Part shown: positions 12,199 to 22,127 of the stretch, piece after piece
Layout: every line of letters starts with the position of its first letter
Position numbering within the stretch: the stretch's first letter is position 1
Source: Edaphochlamys debaryana
Lineage: Eukaryota > Chlorophyta > Chlorophyceae > Chlamydomonadales
Direction: 5' to 3'
DNA length: 64,000 nt
NCBI GenBank assembly: GCA_016858145.1
Contig: JAEHOE010000179.1
Span: 124,001 to 188,000, forward strand
Notes under the pieces: generated by a model
Told to the model about the DNA's origin: nothing
The model's database searches: none
What the model saw: only the letters and a program-made list of their open reading frames with translations
Translations under genes and position numbers: made by a program

Positions 12199-15100
12199 TC
12201 ATAGCCCCAGCGTCCTGGGCACACTGACAATGCCGTTGCCGTAGATCTTGCTCATCTCCACGGCGTTGCCAGGTGGCAGCACGGCGCCGCGCAGGATTGC
12301 GGTCTTGATCTGAGCAGAGGGGCAAGGATCAGCAAAGCCAGCAGTCGACAGCCGTGTTCATTTGGACAGCGCATGGTGCGTGTGTGGGTCATACGTACAC
12401 CCGCCACCGCCGACTCGGTCCGTGCATGCTGGCGCCGTACATGATGCGGACAGAAGCTAGCCTTGCTCCTACTCGGGAGTTGCTGTGCGTGCATGTGGCA
12501 CGCACGCACCATACCAGCTGCCCCCCGCCCCTAAACTACCCCAACCCGGAAGGCATGCAGCACACCTGGCCGGGGGTGAGGAAGGTCTTGACGCGGTTTG
12601 GGTTGCAGAGCTCTTTCTCCAGCACCCCTCGCTCGCACCGACCGCATTTACGCAAATGACATTGATGATCATGCACGGAAAAACGGCGTAGCTCGTCCAG
12701 TTGTTCATGCTCATGTTCCTACAATGACCGGGTGACGCACGGGGAGTAGGCACAAGCGAGGAGGTCAGAATGGGGGTCGATACATAGCAGCAAGGGGCTG
12801 GGGTCCAAAACAATCCAGGGGAAGGGGGGCGAAAGTGTGCAAGGAGTGCCCCCGGCGGGGGACGCCGACGACGTCGGCCACACTCCTGCAAATGACTGGC
12901 GTGTCCCTCTGGATGTATGGAGCTCTGCCTCTAGACCAGAAAGTCTAGACCCTGAGTGAGCCGCCGCTCTGCCCCCTCACTCCTCACATGCACTCGCTCC
13001 CGACCCTTCCCCCGCCCATGATGATGATGGATGAGCACTTGACTCACAGGTTGGAAGCGGAGCCCACAATGAGCACTCCATTCTTGTTGGCATATGCAAA
13101 GACCTTGTTGTACACGCCCATGGCGGTCTGGCCCTCGGCTTGCGTGTTGTTCTCGAACTTGGTTGCGTTTGCCCGGTTGTAGCGCAGGGCTGCACGGCCA
13201 TGGCGTGAGGGGCAAGCAAATTGGGAGGTGTGTTGATGGGGGGGGGGGGTATACGTAGGATGGCATCTGTCAGTGCAAACATTTAGTACACTACAACATC
13301 CAACAAACCCCGCTCACCCCAGCTGAGGTTGATCATGTCGGCTCCAGCACCGCCCTTGTTCTTGCGCTGGGCTGCGTAGATAATAGCCTGCGTTTGGGAC
13401 GCGCTGCGGGTTAGGACGGAGCCAATAAACACCAACTTCATTTGCACGGGCGGGCCCAGGCAGCAGGAGCCACTAACCGCGATGGTCTTCGTATTCCCAA
13501 TGCGGCCAGTGACGGTGTCGACATGCTCGACGCCTGCATGCATGTGGGGTGTACGGCATGTGTGTTGGTGGCGGCCCCGGCCTCGGCGCGGGCCAGGGAT
13601 ACCAGAGAGCAGAGGAACGAAGGCGATCGAGGCACGGCAGTGGCACTTAGGTGATAGGCTCGCTGTCTGGGGAGGGTCAGGCAGCAGGGTACGGCTGAAA
13701 ATTGGGCGCTGATGAATGAGGGTTGAGCCGTACGCGATGCCGGTGGTGCCGAAAGCGTTGTTGGCCTCGCCTCCGTCCAATGATGGTTCCCAACAGCTGT
13801 CCGACCGGTGAACGGCGTACTGGCTTGGGAAAGTAGCCAAACGGCTGCCCAGTGAATGACCTGATGCGGCATAGCGGCATGGTGATGAATGATGACGTGA
13901 AAGAAGGTAGAGCCGATTCAGCGTGGCAGCGGGCACGCGACGGGCGGGGCACGTGGGCATGCATGCATGTATGCTTGGCGCATGCATGCATGCTCGTGCT
14001 TACTTGGAAGCCGTCATATCAAACTTGTTGGCGAGGTCTGGGATGGCCGATAGGTTTGCAAACCCCCTGCACGCGCGCAATTACAGTCGCAAGGCCGTCA
14101 GTAAATGGGGGCAAAATAAAGCCACCATTTATACCATCGAGCCCTCGGCCCCGCCCGTCCGCCCGTCCTTCTGGAGCCAGGCCCGCCCTCGCTGCCTGCT
14201 GCTGCACTAGCTGCACACCCGCCCGCCCCTGGCAAGTACGCGTGCACGCACCCACCCACACCCACCCGTCTAGGATGGCCACTCGAACGCAGCGGCCGTT
14301 GATGCCCCTGGCCCACGCAGCGGGAGCGCCAATCGCATGGGGGGCCCACCTGCGGCAGTAGGGGCACGCAGCATGCATGCATGCTTGCATGAGCCGCCCA
14401 CCGCCAGAGGCTACCTAGTGCGCGGCGTGCGGTGATTGCGTGCTATGCGGCTCACTGGTACGGGTAGGTGGGGTCGTTCGGCTGGCCCACGCCGCTGCCG
14501 TTGAGCGCGCCCGTGTAGAAGCCTGCCGCCGCCTGAGCAGAGCGGCGGGCGCCTCCCGCCGCAGCCGGCGACGGACTAGCAACCGAAGAGGGCAGATCAG
14601 CGGTTGTGGCAGGAAAGGAGATTTCTGTGTCGTAGGGGCTGTTCTCGTCATCATCTGGCACGACTAGGTCGACGCCCAGAGCAGCGAACCCGGGCGTGGC
14701 TGTTGAGAGGATGACGCCTGTACGCAAGCGGCGGCAGGACGCAGGGCACAGCACGCGTACGCAAAATCAGCAGTATAACGTGCAGCCATCAGTTGCTGTT
14801 GTTGAGCAAGGCGGAAGGAGTGGTGGGGCGGGCGAGTGGGGGCGAATGGGGGTTTACGCACAAAGGGCGATCGAACAAACGACCGGACCTGGTGCCAACT
14901 ATGCCAACCGCTCTCGCAGCAACTACTATGAAGGCTGCTGCATGCAACGACTGCACGCAACGAGCGAGCGCCACGTACGCATCTACCTCACCAGAACGTC
15001 GAGCGAGACGTCTGGCTGCTGGGCCCCTCGGCTCATGACGGGCTGGGCCCCTCCGTGCAAGCCCCCCTGTCTGCCAGCGATGTACATCAAGCCTGCTCAC

Positions 15101-15347
15101 CGCTGGGACAGACTGCGCCGGCGACGCCAGCGTCAAGGGAGTAGAAGAGCGGGGAGCAGCCGGCCGAAGTGATGGTAGCGTTGAATACATCCTCGGACGC
15201 CATTCTGTTGAATGTTATCGCAAAGCTTGTTGTTGGAGCCGGTTCCTGCTTCAGCTGGCGAGCATTCGAATGCGAATTCGCGACGCCGGCTGCTGCCGCA
15301 ATGATGACGATGGCCGAACAGGTCACTACTAGCGCTGCGCGCGCCAC
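12199..15347 (-). pseudogene. Degenerate secreted subtilase (S8 family)
   Basis: A multi-exon minus-strand gene related to subtilisin-type serine proteases. Exon 1 (15101-15347) starts MARAALVVTCSAIVIIAAAAG, a clear signal peptide. Then come 14456-14717 (propeptide-like), 14266-14349 (ends VAILDG, the catalytic-Asp motif), 14004-14066 (IPDLANKFD), 13729-13860, 13478-13533, 13318-13387 (MINLSWG), 13048-13189 (NGVLIVGSASN), 12639-12718 and 12199-12309 (IKTAILRGAVLP, stop). The exon that should carry catalytic His reads SPVGQLLGTIIG in one frame and GGEANNAFGTTGIAYG in another: its 132 bases are one too many for the flanking phases, and no HGT is present. The GTSMA exon is missing; a weak GASMHGP tract lies at 12416-12442 but does not splice in phase. 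A pseudogene, or an inactive homologue with a sequence error. Confidence 0.65.
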
Positions 15348-15949
15348 AGAGCGTGAAATTTTGCTGCAGAATGATGCCAGTGCTCTCGCCAGATGATGCC
15401 AGTGCTCTCGCAGGCTGTGCCTCTTACAGGCGCCCGATCAAACCGTCGTCGATCGCATAGCCCATGCGGGTTTCGGAGCGAGGTTGCGGCTGTAAAGCGT
15501 CTGGGAACGCCCGCAGAGTTCACGCGGCTGTATTAATGTGTATCCTCTTATATATCGTGCTTGCCCCGGTGCTGAGAACCGCTTTCTGGTCACCTACTCT
15601 ATGTCGGGCTGGTTCGTATTCGAAAGCCGACGGACTTCGGGCCCGGGACAGTTAGTTTGGACGCTTGCCTTGAGGCCACAGTCGTCAAGCTCTTGACAGG
15701 GGCAGGCGTGTAATGTCGTATCCAACAATTGTTGCAACCGGGCTAGGCGCACGCGTTTCAGCTAGGTTCCGGGCCCGCACCGGCGGGCCGCTAGGCCCGC
15801 CCGCCTCATCAGGTTTCATGAGGGTCTATCTTCCCCGCCGCCGATTGACGTGTTGCAGTGAAGGGCTTTCGGGCAGAGCTGACCGCGGGCGCGCTGGTGC
15901 TTGGGGCGGGAACGAGCCGGCCATGTAAACCCTCGCTCTTTACCCCCAA

Positions 15950-16262
15950 TACCCCGGAAACCGTGTATGCATAATAAAGCCATTATGGAAGGGGACACGC
16001 GGCCACCCTAGGCGCCGGCCCGGAGTAGACCCCGCCTGGCCGCACGAAAGGGGGCCTGGGGGCGAAGTAGGCGAAGGCAGGATACGGAGCGAGGTGGACG
16101 TGGCTGGGGCGAAACACGCCGATCGACCGGCGACAAAAGTGTCGCACATACTTCTCCCTTGGTGGAACTGAATTATGTGAGGTAAGATAGCCACACCGCG
16201 CTTCGTCCAGGATTGGTCGGCGAGGTTTAAACGACGTCGCTTGGCACCGCATGCATACATCC
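15950..16262. repeat. Dispersed repeat, copy c
   Basis: The left part (15970-16030) matches the left end of copy b; the right part (16105-16245) matches copy a near 1500-1640. It is followed by 16270-16460, a run of diverged short repeats built on ACCCGTTTCCCG. The tract ATCCCTATGGGAGTGG at its right edge recurs inverted at about 20450-20465, next to copy d. Confidence 0.6.
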
Positions 16263-16269
16263 CTATGGG

Positions 16270-16460
16270 AGTGGCCCCCCCGTGGAACGCCCCGTGGAAC
16301 GCCCCTTCCGAGTAACCCGACCCGTTTCCCGACCCTCCCGGGAAACGTCCCCCTTCTTATCCCGACCCGTTTCCCGAACTTGCCCGTGGAACGCGCGATA
16401 CCTCGTGAAACGACCCGTTACACGACCTGTACGGGAAACGACCCGTGAAACGTCACCAAG
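16270..16460. repeat. Short degenerate tandem repeats (CGACCCGTTTCCCG type)
   Basis: About ten imperfect units of GGAAACG, ACCCGTT and CGTGGAACG. A related, inverted and G-rich run lies at 20300-20420 beside copy d. Confidence 0.6.
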
Positions 16461-16605
16461 TGAACGGCACAAAAACAGGCCGCCAGCAATCCGCCATCAG
16501 TCCATCCATGCGCAATAGCCAGCCAGCAGTCCGCAATCTGTCCATCCATGCTCAATAGCCCGCGAGCAGTCCCTGTCCGTGCAGAACCAGCCTCGCGGGC
16601 ATCCA

Positions 16606-17549
16606 TCAATGCGTACACCATCCTACACCATCCATAGCTTCCTCTACAGCTGCAACTGCCTCCGCGGCGGCCAATGCCCGCCTGCTGGGCCTCGAGGGGC
16701 GCTTTGGCAGCGGCGCCTCCTCCTCCCCATCCCCTTCCCCCTCCCGTGCGGCCAGCGTGTTGGCCTGCGGCAGCCGCGTGTTGGGCTGCGGCAGCCGCGT
16801 GTTGGGCTGCGGCTGGTCCTCCTCATCCTTCTCCGACTCCGCTGCCCCATCAGAGGCCGTGCCGCCTGCGCCCCCCGCTACCGCTGCCCCGTCGCCGCCG
16901 CGGACCGCTCTGCCGCCGCGGCCCCCTCTGCCGCCGCGGCCCGCGTTCCCCGCCGCCGCCGCCCCGTCGCCGTGGCGACCCCCGGCGTATGCGCCCCCCG
17001 CTGCAGCCGCCGCGTCGGCGGGCCCGGCAGCAGGCGCGCCGTGCTTGGCCTCCATCTCCTTGACCCTGTTGTTGATGATCGTCTCCGTGAGCCCAGTCAG
17101 CTGGGGCTGCAGCTCCTTGCAGGGGTCCCACAGGTAGGTCATGAAGCTCCTGGCGGAGACTTGGGCCACCTGCAGGGTTTGAGGAGGGCTCTTCAGGCAG
17201 CTGGCTGGGGCAGCATGCCCCACCATCCACGATGGCCGCCCTAAGCACTCGATCCATCCAGGACCCTTTCAGGGTGGGCTCGCCCGCGTTGCGCCAGCTG
17301 CATCACCCCCCCAGCCGTGGCACCACCCATCCGTAAACCACAAAGCCGCTCTGCCGTCTCCACCTCCAGCAGGCCCCCAGCCTACCTTCTCCCATCGTCC
17401 ATCTCGAGATGCAAAGGCCGTGAGACGGTGAGGCCCTGCAGGGAGCAGTGGGTGTGCGATTGTAAGCCGGAATAGAGTAGGCACAGCGTAGAGCCAGCTG
17501 GTTCGAAGGTGTGGATGCTGAAGTCTGCAACCCAGCCCATTCCACCCAT
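16606..17549 (-). CDS. Hypothetical protein, Ala/Gly-rich C-terminus
   Basis: Two minus-strand exons in phase: 17386-17549 (start MGGMGWVADFSIHTF) and 16606-17200 (stop at 16606), about 252 residues. The first part is well folded in composition, with an amphipathic segment around TETIINNRVKEMEAKHG. The rest is low-complexity: GGRGGRGGR-type stretches, an acidic run (SEKDEEDQ) and QPNTRLP repeated three times. I do not recognise the family. An upstream exon may join at 17524 instead of the Met at 17549. The gene lies between inverted repeats c and d, so it might have been carried by an element; this is inference. Confidence 0.45.
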
Positions 17550-19085
17550 CTCAGACCCCGCGTTGCGCTTGGGCGTCGTTTTTTGAGCTGAACTGCCGGC
17601 GGCGCAGAACAGCATAGCAAAGCATACATGCGGACCATGACACCCCCAATACCCAAGCCTACCCGCGCAGAACATCCGGTGACGCATCTTGATTGAACAG
17701 AAGGGACGAAGGCGGCGCCACCGCAGGGGCACCGGCGTGAGGGAGCGGGGGAAGCCTAACACACGCGCAGTTCGCTGGCGGGCAGCGTGGGCGGAAAGAC
17801 ATAGGGTTAGGAAGGTGCGGGGCGGGGCAAGAGTACGGCAGCAGCCCATCCGAGACCCAAGACGCGAGTCCCCCACATGCTGCGAAGCCAAAGTCCCGAT
17901 CCGGCGTGTGGGCAGGGTGGACGTGGAGGTGCAGGAGGGGTGCGGGCGGGCGGGCTGGTGGGCGTGCACGGAGGGTGGGGAGGGGAAGTGGGTGGCGAAG
18001 CGCGTGTGGGCTGGGACTGCAGGATTCCAGAGACAGACAGCCTGCCACGGGGTCCGCAGTATCCTCCAGCCAAGGGCCGAGGCTGTGCGCTGTGCTGCTG
18101 CCTCTTCCACGCACGCTCTCCAGCTATCCACCTACCATGGTGCTGGCCAGAAGCCCTGAAGGGTAGCCCCGCCAGCTTGCGCTGGCACCCTGCATATGCA
18201 TGCCAACAGGAAGGGTACTCAGGATGGCTTGGAAGCTTCCCCGCGCAAGGCTTTATCGGCTCCGCCCACATCTAACCTGAGCAAGCTTGCTCTTACGAGC
18301 GTGTGCCGCTGCCCACACCCAAGTCACATCCCACCACTGCAGTGGAAGGCTTGCCTTCTGAAGCTATGCCCCCAGTGTTTTACCTTCGTGCCCGCAGATC
18401 AAACAGCGGCTTTTCCAGAGCGCTGGACCGCCATCTGCTGCAGCTGAAGTGAGGCTCGTGGCAATCGCCGCGACGCGAGCAACCAGCGACAGCCTTCAGC
18501 GTTGCGCCTTTATCAACCGAGACATCTAGTGATGGTGCGGCTGCTGACTCGCACACCCGGCAGACGTTTGAATCTTCGCGAAGTCTTCCGCTTCAGCCTT
18601 TCCCGATAACTAAGAGCATCAGATTGAGCCTTGAGCATGATTTTTGAATGAGGGTGAGCAAGGCAGGAGGAGCAAAGCTACAGCTGCAGCAGGCACATCT
18701 GCAATCGGCAGAGTTGCTGAACTCAGTATTCAAAGCAAGCATAACAATATGAAATGTGTAGGTGAATGTGTGAATGAAGGCAATGGATAAGTTTGCCCAG
18801 CCAAACTTCTATGCACGTCCAGCGCATGAGCTCATGAGCTCGAGGAGGAGGGCGCTACCCTGGCGCACGGACGGATGTGCCCCAGTTTGCGACACCCCGC
18901 GAGCTCTATGAAAGACCTGCTCCATCCCCCCTGCTGCTGCCCCGGCGACCCTTGCGCGCGTGACGGACGACGAGTGAATTGCCCCCCCCCCCTTCCCCCC
19001 TTCCCCCCTTTCCCCCTGCTGTGCCCTGGCGCATGGATAGGTGTGCCTTAGCATGTGATACCCAGTTCCTACCTTGTGGACTTGT
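17550..19085. other. No further gene supported
   Basis: Frames in 17650-18270 on both strands are open because of GC content, with no domain or splice-consistent model. They could contain 5' exons of the 16.6-17.5 kb gene. I see nothing specific in 18450-18800, which has lower GC. Confidence 0.35.
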
Positions 19086-19680
19086 CGTGTGCTGTGGGCA
19101 AGTGCGTGCCCTGGCGCACGGACAAGTGTGCCCCGGCATGCAACACCCCACCCGCTACGCTCTAGACCTGCCCAGCCCAGCCCTGCAGACCGTGGGTGTG
19201 CTGTGGACAAGTGCGTGCCCTGGCGCACGGACAAGTGTGCCCCGGCATGCAACACCCCACCCGCTACGCTCTAGAACTGCCCAGCCCAGCCCTGCAGACC
19301 GTGGGTGTGCTGTGGACAAGTGCGTGCCCTGGCGCACGGACAAGTGTGCCCCAGCATGCAACACCCCACCCGCTACGCTCTAGAACTGCCCAGCCCAGCC
19401 CTGCAGACCGTGGGTGTGCTGTGGACAAGTGCGTGCCCTGGCGCACGGACAAGTGTGCCCCGGCATGCAACACCCCACCCGCTACGCTCTAGAACTGCCC
19501 AGCCCGGCCCTGCAGACCGTGGGTGTGCTGTGGACAAGTGCGTGCCCTGGCGCACGGACAAGTGTGCCCCGGCATGCAACACCCCACCCGCTACGCTCTA
19601 GAACTGCCCAGCCCGGCCCTGCAGACCGTGGGTGTGCTGTGGACAAGTGCGTGCCCTGACGCACGGACAAGTGTGCCCGG
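19086..19680. repeat. 109-bp minisatellite, about 5.5 copies
   Basis: Copies begin near 19086, 19195, 19304, 19413, 19522 and 19631 (partial) and are almost identical. Each contains GGCGCACGGACAAGTGTGCC and CCCACCCGCTACGCTCTAGA. There are no spacers between units, so it is not a CRISPR array. Open frames across it merely repeat the unit. Confidence 0.95.
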
Positions 19681-19832
19681 CAATCAAGCCACGCTTGCAG
19701 CCTGTGTCATGGGCTGCAACTTGGCGCCCAATGTTAAGTGAAGGGTCAACACTGAGGGCATCGCGGGAGAGCCTTCGAAGGAGAGGGAGGCCGGGTCAGG
19801 GGTGTGTGGCGTGGGGGCGTGGGGGTCGTTGC

Positions 19833-19861
19833 ACGGGGTGCTAAACAATTTAGCACCCCGT
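19833..19861. repeat. Perfect 13-bp stem-loop
   Basis: The arms ACGGGGTGCTAAA (19833-19845) and TTTAGCACCCCGT (19849-19861) are perfect reverse complements with a three-base loop, CAA. It lies in repeat-rich DNA with no adjacent gene. Confidence 0.7.
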
Positions 19862-20449
19862 TCCACGGCTGTACGGGAGGAGCACTGGCTTATCCCCTCG
19901 TCGTCGCTGCAGTATGAGTTGCCCACTATTAAGCCAACACTTTTGTGCGCTGGGCGGTCCAGCTCCGGGCTTTCTTTTCGCAAATTTTGCAAGGTTGAAC
20001 CTTGCGCGACAGCTACCCAAGATACTATGCGCAAAACAAATAACATGCGACAATAACAAGACGTATTGGCCACTGTGTAAGGACGCACTGGGCTGCTGTC
20101 CTCGGGGGATGCTCCCAGGGATCGCCGTCAAGCAAGGTGGTCAAACTGTTGTGCTTCCATGATAGCTTGGTAGAGCACCGAAACAAGGGATGCGGGGGCC
20201 CACACCTCGCCAGTGCGGCTCGTGCTTTTGTTTGAACCCTGCGCGCGCGAAGTGCTGGCTTCGGAGGTCTGGGACAAGTGGGCCGGGTAAGGGCGGGAGG
20301 GGGTCGTGTAGCGGGTTTTAGGGGGTCGTGAAACGGGGCAAGGTCGAGACACGGGGGGTCCAGATCGGGACACGGGGGGGGGGGGACCGTTCCACGGGGG
20401 GTCGTTGCTCGACCCGGGGAAGCATAACCCGACCCATTCCCCGAAGTCA

Positions 20450-20790
20450 CCACTCCCATAGGGCATCCTCGCAACAGCTGCGCGCAAACTTGTCAGAATC
20501 ACCTCGCTTATAGTTTCTACGTGTTGGGTGTTTATTGAAACGGATGCCTGAACTGCTCCTTGGGCAAAATGTGCAAGGCGGCGCAACTGAATTCCCAACA
20601 ATCAAGTTGATTGAGTTCGCGCGGGGTCGCTAAGCTTCCCTGCTCTCTGCGCCACACGATAGGGATAAGGATACTCAAGCTTGTGACATCGCGGTCCAGG
20701 TGTCATTCGCATGTTTGCGCGCGACACCATGACACTTTCGACTTGATTGGCCCCCACGACAGCAGCCTGACGGCGGGGGCTCAGCGCAAA
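20450..20790 (+). repeat. Dispersed repeat, copy d
   Basis: This matches copy a in the same orientation: 20465-20510 resembles 1655-1705, and 20640-20745 resembles 1815-1910. Its left boundary carries the inverted counterpart of the right boundary of copy c. Confidence 0.65.
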
Positions 20791-20799
20791 AAGAAGAAG

Positions 20800-22110
20800 A
20801 CTCAGAGGGGGCGCAGCGTCGGGGACTGTGGCTGAGGTGGCTTCCCGAAAGTAGAAAAACGGCAGAGCCCCGTGGTCCGCGTCCGTCTCGTGCCTCGCCC
20901 CTTAGGGCGGGGCGGGGCGGGGCAAGCAATCCGCTTGTTGCAGAGGTCGGTATGCAAGGGCTGGGGGACTGGCTGGGGACTGGCTGGGGACTTTCGTCAA
21001 GGGGTTTTGTCCAGAATCTTTCGTCACAGCGGGCAGGTCCATCAGTCGGCTAGCTCCTGTTTGCGCTCGTCCAGGCATTGATGGATACGGCGTGTACTGG
21101 CAAGGTCTGAACCCTGGGCATGCCTGAGCGCCACGTACAGCGGTCGGGACGTGGGCCCCGGCCGCCGGGCAAGACCCGCTACTATCTAGCTCTAGTAGAC
21201 CCGCCATGTCGGTCATGCATGCCACCCCGCCCTTGCGGAACACGCACCAACAACGCACCTCCGTGGATGGACGTGCGTGCCTTGCTATTCCCAGCCCGGA
21301 GCAGCGCACAACAGCACCCCGCCAGAGCAACAACGCCCGCAGCTGCCGCCCCACCACGTCCGCGGCGACACATGCGACAAAGGCAGGGTATCAGCCGTGG
21401 ACTCCCATACGGGCGGTAGGCCACCATACGGGCGGTAGCCCACAGGGGTTGCGCCAGTTTACACTGATACAAGGTCGCAACCACCATCCAAACGTAACCA
21501 CTTGCTACGCAAACCAACCTCAAGTGTTAATAGATAGATAGATGGCGCGGCAAATAGTACGATCGTATCGCTCCCCTGGTGCCACATGAATGGTGTGCAT
21601 GCACTGCTGATTGTCGTACTGCCCTCTAAAGCCCCTTCATCAGTGAAACGCAAGCGCGGCAACAGTACGTAGTTGTGTATCGCACCTGATGAGGGCTTTG
21701 GAACGGAGCCGCTTCACAACTAGAGGACGTAATAATGGCTACAATAATAATCCTCGCCGCATGCACGCACACAACTCGCCCTGGCCAGCAGCACGTGCTC
21801 GCGCACCGAGCAGGCGACTGGTGAGCGTACACACGTCGGGGTACGTACCGGCCTAGCCCAAGCCCAAGCCCTGCCGCGAACGAAGCCCCAGCTTAGCAGC
21901 CCGCAGGGGCCTCACACGCACGCCCACAGGCCCACAGCCGCGGCGGCAGCCCCAGCTCATGACTGCCAGGGGCCTGCCTCACTGAGGCACTGAGGCCTGC
22001 CTCACAGGCGACGTAGCCCGGTGCTCGCCGCGTTCATTCGCTACGTGCGCCTACGGTCCAAGCCAAGCAAGCACCAGCGTTACCGCACACGGCCTTCGCT
22101 GGAGGGTAGG
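20800..22110. other. No gene seen
   Basis: GC-rich intergenic DNA with short direct duplications (GACTGGCTGGG near 20970; ATACGGGCGGTAG near 21410-21435) and the tract GATAGATAGAT near 21532. I see no exon series. Confidence 0.4.
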
Positions 22111-22127
22111 TGTCTACATTACAGCTA

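Noticed and set aside
4835..15347. A bacterial-style operon of secreted proteins
   Set aside because: Both genes are split by many spliceosomal introns, which rules out a prokaryotic source.
19086..19680. Possible CRISPR array
   Set aside because: Units are 109 bases, contiguous and identical with no variable spacers, and the genome is eukaryotic.
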